A stretch of DNA of 64,000 nt, taken from NCBI GenBank assembly GCA_963807085.1, contig CAWEBB010000032.1:434001-498000 (forward strand), in the 5' to 3' direction. The position numbers were made by a program, and so were the translations under genes. The stretch comes from JACKII01 sp963807085 (lineage in GTDB: Bacteria; Pseudomonadota; Alphaproteobacteria; Bin95). Position 1 is the stretch's first letter, and the number at the start of each line of letters is the position of its first letter. Positions 25,751 to 34,804 of the stretch are shown here, piece after piece. The notes below the pieces were generated by a model that was given only the letters and a program-made list of their open reading frames with translations, was not told the DNA's origin and made no database searches.

Positions 25751-26439
25751 AACGTTTCTACAAAAAGGCGGCCGTCGCCGCGCGGGATTGTACACTCTCG
25801 GTGCTGCTGGACGGCAGGCCGATCCGCACACCGGGCAGAAATCCGCTTCATCTGCCGACGGAAGCACTGGCCGATGCCGTCGCTGCGGAGTGGGCGGAGC
25901 AGCGGGAGACGATCGAGCCATCCTCCATGCCGCTCACCCAACTCGCCAGCACCGCGCTGGACCGGGTTGCGCCGCAGCGGGCGGCGATCGCAGCCGAGAT
26001 CGCGCGGTACGCGGAAACCGACCTCCTTTGCTACCACGCCGACAATCCGGCTGACCTGGTCCGGCGCCAGCACGAGCGATGGTCGCCCCTGCTTGTCTGG
26101 CTTGATCAGGAATACGGTGCCAAACTGTTGGTAACGTCCGCCATTCAGCCGATTTAGCAGCCGCCGGCCGCGCTTTCGAAAGTACGCGATGCCATTGCCG
26201 GCTTTGGCCACTTTCCGCTGGCAGGGCTTTCCAGCGCGGTTTCGGCGACGGGTTCGGCGGTGATCGGGGTGGCGCTGGTCACGGGCCGAATCTCGGCCGA
26301 ACAAGCGGCCGATGCGGCGTTTCTCGACGAAATCTATCAGATGGAACAATGGGGCAGCGATGCACAGGAGGAAGCCCGGCTCGCACGGCTCGGGGCTGAT
26401 TTGAAGGCTGTGGAACGTTTTCTGGCCTTGCTCGCCTAG
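25747..26439 (+). pseudogene. F1F0-ATPase assembly chaperone Atp12, interrupted by an in-frame TAG
   Basis: The frame opens at 25747, overlaps rluC (ATGA) and reads as an Atp12 family protein for 136 residues up to TAG at 26155-26157. The same frame then continues for 93 codons to TAG at 26437-26439 with clear family sequence: QPPAALSKVRDAIAGFGHFP, then FLDEIYQMEQWGSDAQEEAR, the conserved DE...Q...WG signature. Atp12 helps assemble the F1 alpha subunit. The TAG falls at a weakly conserved position just before the conserved QP. A nonsense mutation or a base-call error is likelier than readthrough. A truncated 136-residue protein would lack the C-terminal helical domain. Confidence 0.85.
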
Positions 26440-26503
26440 CCTTTTCGGCCTATGTGCCCTCCACTCCCGCGCTTAAGTCACGCTGCGGGCATACCACTCG
26501 ACG

Positions 26504-26539
26504 GCTGCCGCTCAGGCAGCGACTGGGGCCTCCGGCCCC
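26504..26539 (+). promoter_or_regulatory. Two adjacent GC hairpins in the pccB leader
   Basis: GCTGCC-GCTCA-GGCAGC (26504-26520) is followed four bases later by GGGGCC-TCC-GGCCCC (26525-26539). The pccB start is 19 bases beyond, so the second hairpin sits at the ribosome entry region. There is no T run. A leader controlling pccB expression, or a weak terminator for atp12, is possible. Confidence 0.4.
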
Positions 26540-26557
26540 GACTCCCTGGGAGAGCGA

Positions 26558-28090
26558 ATGCAAGACATTGTCAAAATGCTTGAGGAGAAGCGTGCCCACG
26601 CCCGTCTGGGGGGCGGTCAGCAACGGATCGACGCACAGCATTCGCGCGGTAAACTCACCGCCCGGGAACGGTTGGAAGTTCTTCTCGACGAAGATTCGTT
26701 CGAAGAATACGACATGTTCGTCGAACACCGCTCCGTCGATTTCGGGATGGCCGATCAAAAGGTGCCGGGCGACGGCGTCGTCACCGGCCATGGCACGATC
26801 AACGGCCGGCTGGTGTTTGTTTACAGCCAGGATTTCACCGTGTTCGGCGGGTCTTTGTCGGAGGCGCACGCCGAAAAAATTTGCAAAATTATGGACCAGG
26901 CGATGAAAGTGGGCGCCCCCATCATCGGCCTGAACGATTCCGGCGGCGCGCGCATCCAGGAAGGCGTCGCCGCGCTCGGCGGATATGCGGAGGTGTTCCA
27001 GCGGAACATGCTGGCCTCGGGCGTGGTGCCGCAGCTTAGCGTCATCATGGGGCCGTGCGCGGGCGGCGCGGTTTACTCGCCGGCGATTACCGACTTCATC
27101 TTTATGGTAAAGGACACGAGCTACATGTTCGTCACCGGCCCGGATGTGGTCAAGACCGTGACGCACGAGGAAGTTACCCAGGAAGAACTGGGCGGCGCGC
27201 GTTCCCATTCCACCCGCTCCGGCGTGGCCGACATGGCCTTCGAGAACGATATCGAGGCGCTGTTGCAGCTGCGCCGGTTCGTGGACTTCCTGCCCACCTC
27301 AAACCGCGAAAAACCGCCGAGCCGGCCGACGGCCGACCCGATCGAGCGGCCGGAACGATCGCTCGACACTCTGGTGCCGGAAAATCCGAACAAGCCTTAC
27401 GACATGAAAGAGTTGATCGAAAAGGTCGTCGATGAAGGTGACTTTTTTGAGCTTCAACCGGACTATGCCGCCAATATCGTCATCGGCTTCGGCCGCATGA
27501 ACGGCTCAACCGTCGGCATTGTCGCGAACCAGCCGATGGTGCTGGCCGGATGCCTGGATATTGACTCCAGCCGCAAGGCCGCCCGGTTCGTACGCTTTTG
27601 CGACGCCTTCAACATTCCGATCCTCACCTTCGTCGACGTGCCGGGATTCCTGCCGGGGACGGACCAGGAGTTCAACGGCATCATCAAGCACGGCGCGAAA
27701 TTGCTGTACGCCTATGCCGAAGCCACCGTCCCCAAGGTTACGCTGATCACCCGCAAGGCCTATGGCGGTGCGTATGACGTCATGGCGTCCAAGCATCTGC
27801 GCGGCGACGTGAACTACGCCTGGCCACAGGCCGAAATCGCGGTCATGGGGGCAAAGGGCGCGGTGGAGATCATTTTTCGCCAGGACATCGGCGACGAAGG
27901 CAAGATCGCCGCGCGGACGGCGGAGTACGCTAGCAAGTTCGCCAATCCTTTCATCGCATCGACACGCGGCTATATCGACGACGTGATCCGCCCGCGCAGC
28001 ACCCGCCGCCGCATCATCCGGGCATTGGGCATGTTGCGGAACAAGAAGCTGGAAAATCCATGGCGCAAGCACGGGAACATCCCGCTTTAG
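26558..28090 (+). CDS. pccB: Propionyl-CoA carboxylase beta subunit (carboxyltransferase)
   Basis: A 510-residue carboxyltransferase, the usual length, with two crotonase-like halves. The oxyanion-hole regions are GGARIQEGVAALGGYAEV-type in the N-half and the segment GAYDVMASKHLRGD in the C-half. It transfers carboxyl from biotin on PccA to propionyl-CoA, forming methylmalonyl-CoA. The ATG at 26558 opens MQDIVKMLEEKR, with GGGAGAG upstream. pccA follows after a palindromic repeat. Acetyl-CoA as substrate cannot be excluded from sequence. Confidence 0.95.
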   Translation: MQDIVKMLEEKRAHARLGGGQQRIDAQHSRGKLTARERLEVLLDEDSFEEYDMFVEHRSVDFGMADQKVPGDGVVTGHGTINGRLVFVYSQDFTVFGGSLSEAHAEKICKIMDQAMKVGAPIIGLNDSGGARIQEGVAALGGYAEVFQRNMLASGVVPQLSVIMGPCAGGAVYSPAITDFIFMVKDTSYMFVTGPDVVKTVTHEEVTQEELGGARSHSTRSGVADMAFENDIEALLQLRRFVDFLPTSNREKPPSRPTADPIERPERSLDTLVPENPNKPYDMKELIEKVVDEGDFFELQPDYAANIVIGFGRMNGSTVGIVANQPMVLAGCLDIDSSRKAARFVRFCDAFNIPILTFVDVPGFLPGTDQEFNGIIKHGAKLLYAYAEATVPKVTLITRKAYGGAYDVMASKHLRGDVNYAWPQAEIAVMGAKGAVEIIFRQDIGDEGKIAARTAEYASKFANPFIASTRGYIDDVIRPRSTRRRIIRALGMLRNKKLENPWRKHGNIPL

Positions 28091-28120
28091 GTTTCGTGTT
28101 CGAAATGCCACCTTCCATGC

Positions 28121-28216
28121 CATTGCGAGCCGTAGGCGAAGCAATCCAAACCGGCCTCCGCTTTTGTTTTGAGGCAACCTGGATTGCTTCGTCGCCGTTG
28201 TCTCCTCGCAATGACG
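28121..28216. repeat. REP-like palindromic repeat, copy 5
   Basis: The best-preserved copy: arms CATTGCGAGCCGTAGGCGAA and CTCCTCGCAATGACGG with inner boxes GCAATCCAAACC and GGATTGCTTCGTCG. It occupies most of the pccB-pccA gap, so it will be part of the transcript if the two genes are co-transcribed. Confidence 0.85.
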
Positions 28217-28246
28217 GGGGAAGCCTAACGATAGGGCGCTATCTCT

Positions 28247-30232
28247 ATGTTCTCTAAAATCCTGATCGCGAACCGGGGCGAAATTGCCGTCCGGATCATC
28301 AAGACGGCCCGCCAGCTGGGCATCAAGACCGTGGTCGTGTTTTCGGAAGCGGACAAGTTGTCCACGGCAGTACGGATGGCCGACGAAGCCGTTGCCATCG
28401 GCGGCCCGGCCGCCGCCGAAAGCTATCTGGTGCAGGACCGTATCCTGCAGGCGGCGAAGGACACCGGCGCAGAGGCCATTCACCCGGGCTTCGGCTTTCT
28501 ATCGGAAAACGCGGCGTTCGCGGAAGCGGTGGCCGATGCAGGACTGATTTTCATCGGCCCGAGCCCGCACGCCATCCGGGCCATGGGCGACAAGATCGAG
28601 TCGAAGCTGCTGGCACAAAAGGCCGGGGTGTCGACGGCGCCCGGCTATGACGGCGCGATGGCCTCCGAGAAGGATGCGCTGAAGGTGGCGCAGGACATCG
28701 GCTATCCGGTCATGATCAAGGCTTCGGCGGGCGGCGGCGGCAAGGGCATGCGCATCGCCTGGGACGATGCCGGCCTGAAAGAGGGGCTGGCCAGTGCGGC
28801 CAGTGAGGCGCGCTCCAGTTTCGGCGACGACCGCGTCTTTATCGAGAAATACATCCATCAGGGCCGCCATATCGAAATCCAGGTGCTGGGCGATACCCAC
28901 GGCAACGTGATCCACCTTGGCGAGCGTGAATGCTCGGTCCAGCGCCGCCATCAAAAGGTGCTGGAAGAAGCGCCCAGCCCCCTGGTCGACCCGGAAATGC
29001 GCGCACGCATGGGCGCACAGGCGGTCGCGCTCGCAGAGACGGTCGGCTATCACAGCGCCGGGACGGTAGAGTTCATCGTCAGCCAGGAGAAAGAGTTCTA
29101 TTTCCTCGAGATGAACACCCGTCTACAGGTCGAGCATCCGGTAACGGAAATGATCACCGGCCTCGATCTGGTCGAGGAAATGCTGCGCGTCGCTGCCGGG
29201 GAGGAGTTGCGCTGGACGCAGGAGGAGGTACAGATCGACGGCTGGGCCGTGGAAGCGCGCCTGTATGCCGAAGACCCGTCGCGCAATTTCCTGCCGTCTA
29301 TCGGCCGCCTGCGCCGCTATGTCGAGCCGCCGCAGGCGGAAGGCGTGCGCGTCGATTCCGGCGTCCGCGAGGGCGACGAGATTTCGATGTTCTATGATCC
29401 GATGATCGCGAAGCTGATCGCCCACGGCCGCAACCGCGAAGAGGCGATCACGCGCCTGCAGCGTGCGCTCGACGGGTTTGTGGTTAAAGGGATCGGCAAT
29501 AATCTGGTGTTTTTGAACGCGGCCTTGGCGAACGAGAGATTCCGGTCCGGCGCCTTTTCCACCGCCTTCATCGAAGAAGAGTTTCCCGAAGGCCATACCG
29601 GTGCCGAACGGGTCGGCGACGTGATTCAGACCCTGGTGCCGCTCGCCGCCGCCATGCGCGCCCGTGCCTCGGAGCGCGACGGACAGATCAGCGGCCAGCT
29701 TCTCGGCCAGATTTGGCGGGCGCCCAGTGATTTCGTCGTGCGCATCGACCGTCAGGACTATCCGGTGTCGGTGAGGGCGGCCGACAATGGTTATACCGTG
29801 CTGTGCTTTAACCGCAGCATCCGCGTCGCCAGTGATTGGCGGCCGGGCGATATGGTTTTTCACGGGCATGTGGACGGTCACCCGATCACCGCCCAGGTCC
29901 AACCGAACGGGGTGGGCTATACCATCAGCCACCTTGGCGCGTTGGCTGACGTCGAAGTGCTGGCCAGCCGCACTGCCGAACTGGCGGCGGTGATGCCCGT
30001 AAAGGTGCCGCCGGATACGTCCAAGCTGATTATGTCGCCGATGCCGGGGCTGCTGCTTCGCATTTCGGTGGAAACCGGCGATGAGGTGCAGGAAGGCGAG
30101 GAAATCGCCGTGGTCGAGGCGATGAAGATGGAAAACATCCTGCGCGCCGAACGTCCCGGCGTGGTGAAAACCGTTACCGCTACCGCCGGTGACAGTCTCT
30201 CCGCCGATCAGGTGATCGTGGAGTTCGAGTAG
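28247..30232 (+). CDS. pccA: Propionyl-CoA carboxylase alpha subunit (biotin carboxylase and biotin carrier)
   Basis: A 661-residue protein with biotin carboxylase (about residues 1-450, ATP-grasp loop KASAGGGGKGMR and the EMNTRLQVEHPVTE signature), a linker BT domain, and a C-terminal biotinyl domain whose EAMKMEN places the biotin lysine at K627. It carboxylates its own biotin with ATP and bicarbonate. ATG at 28247. With PccB it forms the carboxylase used in propionate and odd-chain or branched-chain catabolism. Confidence 0.95.
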   Translation: MFSKILIANRGEIAVRIIKTARQLGIKTVVVFSEADKLSTAVRMADEAVAIGGPAAAESYLVQDRILQAAKDTGAEAIHPGFGFLSENAAFAEAVADAGLIFIGPSPHAIRAMGDKIESKLLAQKAGVSTAPGYDGAMASEKDALKVAQDIGYPVMIKASAGGGGKGMRIAWDDAGLKEGLASAASEARSSFGDDRVFIEKYIHQGRHIEIQVLGDTHGNVIHLGERECSVQRRHQKVLEEAPSPLVDPEMRARMGAQAVALAETVGYHSAGTVEFIVSQEKEFYFLEMNTRLQVEHPVTEMITGLDLVEEMLRVAAGEELRWTQEEVQIDGWAVEARLYAEDPSRNFLPSIGRLRRYVEPPQAEGVRVDSGVREGDEISMFYDPMIAKLIAHGRNREEAITRLQRALDGFVVKGIGNNLVFLNAALANERFRSGAFSTAFIEEEFPEGHTGAERVGDVIQTLVPLAAAMRARASERDGQISGQLLGQIWRAPSDFVVRIDRQDYPVSVRAADNGYTVLCFNRSIRVASDWRPGDMVFHGHVDGHPITAQVQPNGVGYTISHLGALADVEVLASRTAELAAVMPVKVPPDTSKLIMSPMPGLLLRISVETGDEVQEGEEIAVVEAMKMENILRAERPGVVKTVTATAGDSLSADQVIVEFE

Positions 30233-30283
30233 AGCAAGTTCGTCGAATGGGCGCGGTCCGTTCGAGGCGCCACCATTGCGCCC

Positions 30284-30703
30284 TTAAGCCTCCACCTCCG
30301 CCATTTTACACAGCGCCTTCCAGTGCTTGGCTGAGACGGGCACCACCGACAGGCGCGATTGCCGGACCAACGCCAGATCGTCGAAGCGGCCGTCGGCCTT
30401 GACCTCGGCGAGCGTTACCGGGCGGCCGACCGGCTTCACCGCCTTGACCTCTACCATGCCGAACTTGCCGCTCTTGTCAGTCGGGTCGGGGTGAAACTCC
30501 TTGCTGACCTCGACGATGCCGACGATCGCCCGTTCGTTGACCGAGTGATAGAAAAAGCCCCGGTCCCCTACCTTCATCGCGCGCATGTTGTTGGCCGCCT
30601 GATGATTGCGCACGCCGTTCCAGCCTTCCCCATCCGGCAGTTTGTCGATTTGGTCCTGCCAGGACCACTCGCCGGGTTCGGACTTGAACAGCCAATAAGC
30701 CAT
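30284..30703 (-). CDS. EVE-domain protein
   Basis: A 139-residue PUA-like EVE-domain protein that starts WLFKSEPGEWSWQD, the standard signature, and includes GDRGFFYHS and NERAIVGIVEV. EVE domains are thought to recognise modified bases in nucleic acid. It is the third gene of a minus-strand run with bpt and a glycosyltransferase, 16 bases after bpt. Confidence 0.9.
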   Translation of the reverse strand: MAYWLFKSEPGEWSWQDQIDKLPDGEGWNGVRNHQAANNMRAMKVGDRGFFYHSVNERAIVGIVEVSKEFHPDPTDKSGKFGMVEVKAVKPVGRPVTLAEVKADGRFDDLALVRQSRLSVVPVSAKHWKALCKMAEVEA

Positions 30704-30719
30704 GGGCGTCTCCGAAAAA

Positions 30720-31457
30720 CTAAGAGGCGTCGCTGCTATCGGGCTTCAGCGGGCGCCAGGCGCCGCCGATCAGACCCTCGACGCCGGGAAAGCGGCTCTT
30801 ATAGGCCATCGTCTCCGACCCGTGGATCCAGTAGCCCAAATAGACGTTGGGCTTGCCGGCCGCGGCCATCGCGTGGACCAGGCGCATGATGATATGGCTG
30901 CCCAGGCTGCCTTTTGCCTGCGGATCGAAGTAGCTATAGACTGCCGAAATGCCGTCGTTCAGCCGGTCGCAGAGGCATGCCGCAATCAGAGTGCCGTCTT
31001 CGTCACGCAGCGACATGACCTGCGTTTCCACCGGGCTCTCCTGCAGCATGGAGGCGAAGTCTTCCTGCTCCATCAGCGCCATTTCGCTCTCGCGATGGCG
31101 GGTGTTCACATACCGGCGGAACAGGGCGAAATGCTCGTCGTCCGCCGCCGGCGGGTGAAAGCTGGCGGTCAGATGCTGGAAGTTGCGCCAGGTCCGTCTG
31201 AGCGACCGGGTAGGCTGGAATCGCTGCGTGTCGATCCTGACCGGCACACAGGCATTGCAGGCGCGGCAGGCAGGACGATAGGCCAGATGGTGAGAACGGC
31301 GGAAACCGGCGCGGGCAAGCTCGGTGTGCAGTCGGGCGGTATCGGCCGCGCGCAATTCAATCACCAGTTTCTGCTCCGTCCGCATGGGCAGATAGGGGCA
31401 GGGCACCGAAACGGTGGCGAAGAATTGGCGGAAGCGAAGCGGGTTGTTGGTCAGCAT
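30720..31457 (-). CDS. bpt: Aspartate/glutamate leucyltransferase (Bpt) of the ATE family
   Basis: A 245-residue aminoacyl-tRNA-protein transferase. The motif CPYLP, followed by the zinc/cysteine region YRPACRACNACVP and RFQPTRSLRRTWR, matches bacterial ATE/Bpt enzymes that leucylate N-terminal Asp or Glu of proteins to mark them for ClpAP. The C-terminal SYFDPQAKGSLGSHIIM and YLGYWIHGSETMAYK complete the fold. The ATG at 31457 follows the glycosyltransferase stop by 10 bases. Confidence 0.92.
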   Translation of the reverse strand: MLTNNPLRFRQFFATVSVPCPYLPMRTEQKLVIELRAADTARLHTELARAGFRRSHHLAYRPACRACNACVPVRIDTQRFQPTRSLRRTWRNFQHLTASFHPPAADDEHFALFRRYVNTRHRESEMALMEQEDFASMLQESPVETQVMSLRDEDGTLIAACLCDRLNDGISAVYSYFDPQAKGSLGSHIIMRLVHAMAAAGKPNVYLGYWIHGSETMAYKSRFPGVEGLIGGAWRPLKPDSSDAS

Positions 31458-31467
31458 CGATACGAAT

Positions 31468-32709
31468 TTAGCCAGTGCTCTCCGATCCGCGCAAGCAGTG
31501 TTCCTCGATGGCGGAAACAAGCATTTCGCCGCGGGCCTCCCAGGCGAATGCCTCCCTTGCCGCGGCCAGGGCGCCGGCGCGCATGCCCTGCAGGCGGGGC
31601 AGGTCGTCGATTACGGCGAGGATCGTCTCGGCCAAGGCCCTGGGGCTGGCGGCCTGCACCGCGTTGTCGGCCACGGCCGTCGGCAGGCCGTGCAGGCCGC
31701 CCGGCAGAGCGGCGATCGGCAGCCCATGGAAGATATAGTCCAGCGTTTTCATCTTGAAACCGCCGCCCAGCGCCTCGGCGACCAGGCCGATCCGCCCGCC
31801 GGTCAGGGACGGCGCCATGTCTTGCTGTTCACCCAGGAAACGCAGACCCGGCGCTTGCAGCCGGGCCTGCAGGGCCTCCGGCACGTACCCGATGACGGCG
31901 GTCTCTACGCCCGCAGCGGCGAGCAGGGGAACGCCGTCTGCCGCCCACCGGGCCAGGTTCTCCCGCTTGGCCACCCAATCATAGCGCCCGAGCAGCATCA
32001 CCCGGCGCGGCGTCGTGGAGGTCAGTGGCGGCAGCGGGTCCAGGCCGCCGGCATAGCCCGGCGTCAGCGTCGATACGCGCTCGCGCGCTTTTTGCCGGCG
32101 GTAGAGGGCGGCATCGTCCTTCGTGATGGCCGTGATCAGCGCAGCCTCTTGGGCCAGGGACCTTTCCAGCTTCGCGAATTTTGCCGCGTCCCATGCCAGC
32201 AGCGGCCGGCGCCAGACGGGCCGCGCCTGCCGCGCGATCCGCGGCCGCACGCTGGCTTCGTGGTTATGGGAGATATAGACGAGCGGCACGCGCGCTTTTC
32301 TGACGGCAGGCAAGACCCAGCCCATCGCCGCGTGGTCGATGACGGCTGCAGCCCAGGGCTGGCCTTCCAGCAGCCGGCGCGCCTTTTGCGCCGCATCGGC
32401 CGATTCCAACGCCCAGGCGCTGCCGGGCAGGGGGCTCGCCAAGCTTTGCCAGCGGGGCCGATTCGCGGATGACGCGAGGCATATGCGGGTGCCTGGCAAC
32501 GCGCTGCCCTCGCCATAGGTTAAAAGCGTAATGGAGGCGCCCGCGCCAGCCGCCGCCCGGATCAACCCCGCCGAATAGGTGCTGCTGCCCGCCCTGCGCC
32601 TGGCGGGATGGGCCATGCAGAACCACAATACCGGCAGACACCGGCGGATTTTCCGCCTATTCCCCTCGACAGATGCGGTCATTTCGTTAGGCTTATCCTG
32701 ATGGATCAT
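31468..32709 (-). CDS. Glycosyltransferase (GT-B, family 4-like)
   Basis: A 413-residue protein with two Rossmann-like halves. SHNHEASVRPR lies in the N-terminal half and the C-terminal half contains LLGRYDWVAKRENLARW and the donor-binding segment EALGGGFKMKTLDYIFHGLP, the E-x7-E-like region of GT4 enzymes. Acceptor and sugar are unknown. The start is either ATG at 32709 or 32682; the 524-residue frame from 33042 overlaps the divergent flavin reductase and is rejected. It heads the minus-strand run with bpt and the EVE gene. Confidence 0.75.
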   Translation of the reverse strand: MIHQDKPNEMTASVEGNRRKIRRCLPVLWFCMAHPARRRAGSSTYSAGLIRAAAGAGASITLLTYGEGSALPGTRICLASSANRPRWQSLASPLPGSAWALESADAAQKARRLLEGQPWAAAVIDHAAMGWVLPAVRKARVPLVYISHNHEASVRPRIARQARPVWRRPLLAWDAAKFAKLERSLAQEAALITAITKDDAALYRRQKARERVSTLTPGYAGGLDPLPPLTSTTPRRVMLLGRYDWVAKRENLARWAADGVPLLAAAGVETAVIGYVPEALQARLQAPGLRFLGEQQDMAPSLTGGRIGLVAEALGGGFKMKTLDYIFHGLPIAALPGGLHGLPTAVADNAVQAASPRALAETILAVIDDLPRLQGMRAGALAAAREAFAWEARGEMLVSAIEEHCLRGSESTG

Positions 32710-32752
32710 GTTCTTATCGTCGCCCTTTGCCGATCCACGAGGTAATTGCTCT

Positions 32753-33277
32753 ATGCCCGATACGCCTGTTTCGTCGTTGCCGACCATCGATACGCGCGCC
32801 TTCCGCGACACGCTCGGCCGGATGCCGACAGGCGTCACTGTAGTCACCACCTGTGATGATAACGGCTTGCGCGCCGGCGCCACAGTGGGCTCGTTTGCCT
32901 CGCTTTCTCTGGAGCCGCCGCTGGTCCTCTTCAGCCTGGACAAGTCCGCCAATTGCCATGCGCAGTTTCTCGCGTGCAGCCATTTTTCGGTCAATGTGCT
33001 GGCCGAGGACCAGGCCGAATTTTCCAACATTTTCGCGTCCAAGGACGATCGTCCGTGGGAGGACCTGCCGTTAATGGAAAGCGAGCATAGCAGCGCGCCT
33101 TTATTGGACGGCTGCGTCGCGTATATCGAATGCGCCCGCGAGGCGACCTATCCGGGCGGCGACCATGACATATTTGTCGGCCGCGTGCTGAAGCTGTGGA
33201 CGGCGGGCCTGGACCGGCGGCCGATGCTGTTTTTCGGGGGAGGCTACCACCGCCTCGACATGGACGTTATTTCCTGA
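32753..33277 (+). CDS. Flavin reductase-like domain protein
   Basis: A 174-residue protein of the flavin reductase (RutF/HpaC/DIM6) family, which supplies reduced flavin to two-component monooxygenases. The FMN-binding region TGVTVVTTCDDNGLRAGAT-type stretch, SFASLSLEPPLVLF and NCHAQFLACSHFSVNVL are family hallmarks. The ATG at 32753 is preceded by GAGGT nine bases upstream. Its oxygenase partner is not beside it. Confidence 0.88.
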   Translation: MPDTPVSSLPTIDTRAFRDTLGRMPTGVTVVTTCDDNGLRAGATVGSFASLSLEPPLVLFSLDKSANCHAQFLACSHFSVNVLAEDQAEFSNIFASKDDRPWEDLPLMESEHSSAPLLDGCVAYIECAREATYPGGDHDIFVGRVLKLWTAGLDRRPMLFFGGGYHRLDMDVIS

Positions 33278-33338
33278 CCGAGCCGCTTGGCTGAACGCCG
33301 GTCGCAAAACGTTTTCCTGAGTCGCTATAGGGCTTTCC

Positions 33339-33752
33339 ATGTTCCGCACGCCGATCGTACCGCGCACCTCCGAGACGGATGGGGCGGGCCATATCAACAA
33401 TTGCTTCGTGCCGGTCTGGCTGGAAGCCGGACGCCGCGAGATCTTTCGCATCGTGACTCCGGACCTGGATTTCGCCAACTGGCGGGTGGCGCTCGTGAAT
33501 ACCAATATCGACTTTACCGCCCAGATTTTTTTTGCCCATGAAGCGGAGGTGCTGACCTGGGTCGATCATATCGGCACCAAGTCCTGGCGGCTCTATGAAG
33601 AGGTTCATCAAACCGCCCGTCTCTGCGCCCGCGCCACGGCCACCTATGTCTACTTTAATTATGAGACGCAGCAATCGGAGGCAGTGCCGGACCGAGTGCG
33701 CCTGGCGTTCGAGCGACACGGGCGTACTGCCGGCGAGACTGCCTTCGCATAG
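33339..33752 (+). CDS. Acyl-CoA thioesterase (4HBT/YbgC-FadM type)
   Basis: A 137-residue hotdog-fold protein. The active-site segment ETDGAGHINNCFVPVWLEAGR carries the D-x-x-G-H-x-N motif with the C-terminal E used for catalysis or binding, as in YbgC and FadM thioesterases. The substrate acyl-CoA is unknown. It lies 61 bases after the flavin reductase; the pair may or may not be co-transcribed. Confidence 0.83.
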   Translation: MFRTPIVPRTSETDGAGHINNCFVPVWLEAGRREIFRIVTPDLDFANWRVALVNTNIDFTAQIFFAHEAEVLTWVDHIGTKSWRLYEEVHQTARLCARATATYVYFNYETQQSEAVPDRVRLAFERHGRTAGETAFA

Positions 33753-33872
33753 TCTCTTGCTTTCGGGGGCGCTTCCCCCTTAAAAGACCCGCTCCGCCGA
33801 CGTCTCCGCTTTGCGCTGACGGCATCGGTGCCCAAATAGCTGACAGATCGCGAGACAGTAGGAGCCCTTTTG

Positions 33873-34169
33873 ATGGCGGCTTTCCAAAACCTAGATGCAA
33901 CCGTCCGTACCGATTCCGGCACCAGTGCCGCCCGCGCGCTCCGCCGGGAAGGCCGCGTTCCGGCCGTGATCTATGGCGGTGCCGGCGAGGCCGTGCCGGT
34001 CTCGGTCGACGGGCACGAGGTGTTCCGCGCCCTTCGTACCCCGGGCCTGATGACCGTTGCCATGACCATTACCATCGACGGCAAGACCGAGCGCGTAATG
34101 TTGCAGGACGTGCAGCGTCATCCGGTGACCGAAAGGCCGCTGCACCTGGATTTCCTCCGCGAGCAATAG
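33873..34169 (+). CDS. rplY: 50S ribosomal protein L25, short form
   Basis: A 98-residue protein with the L25 core: ARALRREGRVPAVIYGG and the 5S rRNA contact strand, ending VMLQDVQRHPVTERPLHLDF. Most alphaproteobacteria encode the two-domain L25/CTC form of about 200 residues, so this is the short E. coli-like type. The ATG at 33873 follows GGAG by 8 bases. pth follows, a standard pairing. Confidence 0.9.
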   Translation: MAAFQNLDATVRTDSGTSAARALRREGRVPAVIYGGAGEAVPVSVDGHEVFRALRTPGLMTVAMTITIDGKTERVMLQDVQRHPVTERPLHLDFLREQ

Positions 34170-34195
34170 GCCCGGCGGAGACCGAAGCGACGATC

Positions 34196-34747
34196 ATGAG
34201 CGCGGATATCCGGCTTTTGGTCGGGCTCGGCAATCCGGGCGCGAAATACGCGGCCACTCGGCACAATATCGGCTTTCGCGTGACCGATGCGATCGCTGCG
34301 CATTTTGGGGCGCCTGCATTCAGAGCACGCTTTCAGGGATTGTTTTCCGAGTTCCGGCTGGACGGATGCAGGGTTCTGTTGCTGAAGCCGCAGACCTTTA
34401 TGAACGAATCCGGCCGCTCGGTCGGCCCCGCCCTCAAATATTTCAACCTGCCGATCGAACAGGCCATCGTCTTTCACGATGAGCTGGACCTGATGCCGGG
34501 CAAGGTGCGGGTGAAAAAGGGCGGCGGCGTTGCGGGCCATAACGGCCTGCGCAGTATCAAGGCACACGCGAGCGCCGATTTCTGGCGCGTGCGCATCGGC
34601 ATCGGCCATCCGGGCCGCCCCGATGCCGTGACCGGATACGTGCTGAAGCCCTTCGCCAAGGCGGACAACGCCTGGGTCGGCCCGTTGCTGGACGAGTTGC
34701 CGCGCCTGCTGCCCCTGCTGCTCGAGACAATACCGGCGAGTTCATGA
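34196..34747 (+). CDS. pth: Peptidyl-tRNA hydrolase
   Basis: A 183-residue hydrolase that frees tRNA from dropped-off peptidyl-tRNA. The motifs GLGNPGAKYAATRHNIGF (His near residue 26) and KPQTFMNESGRSV, with HDELDLMPGKVRVKKGGGVA and GHNGLRSI, are intact. It begins 26 bases after rplY. The ychF gene that often follows is absent; a toxin-antitoxin pair lies there instead. Confidence 0.95.
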   Translation: MSADIRLLVGLGNPGAKYAATRHNIGFRVTDAIAAHFGAPAFRARFQGLFSEFRLDGCRVLLLKPQTFMNESGRSVGPALKYFNLPIEQAIVFHDELDLMPGKVRVKKGGGVAGHNGLRSIKAHASADFWRVRIGIGHPGRPDAVTGYVLKPFAKADNAWVGPLLDELPRLLPLLLETIPASS

Positions 34748-34804
34748 ACCAGCTTCACCTTCGCACAAGGCCGCCAGCATAGGGGTTGCGTAGCGGTCTC
34801 GATG

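Noticed and set aside
26155..26157. Pyrrolysine or programmed readthrough at the atp12 TAG
   Set aside because: No pyl genes seen, Atp12 has no known need for it, and the position is not a catalytic residue.
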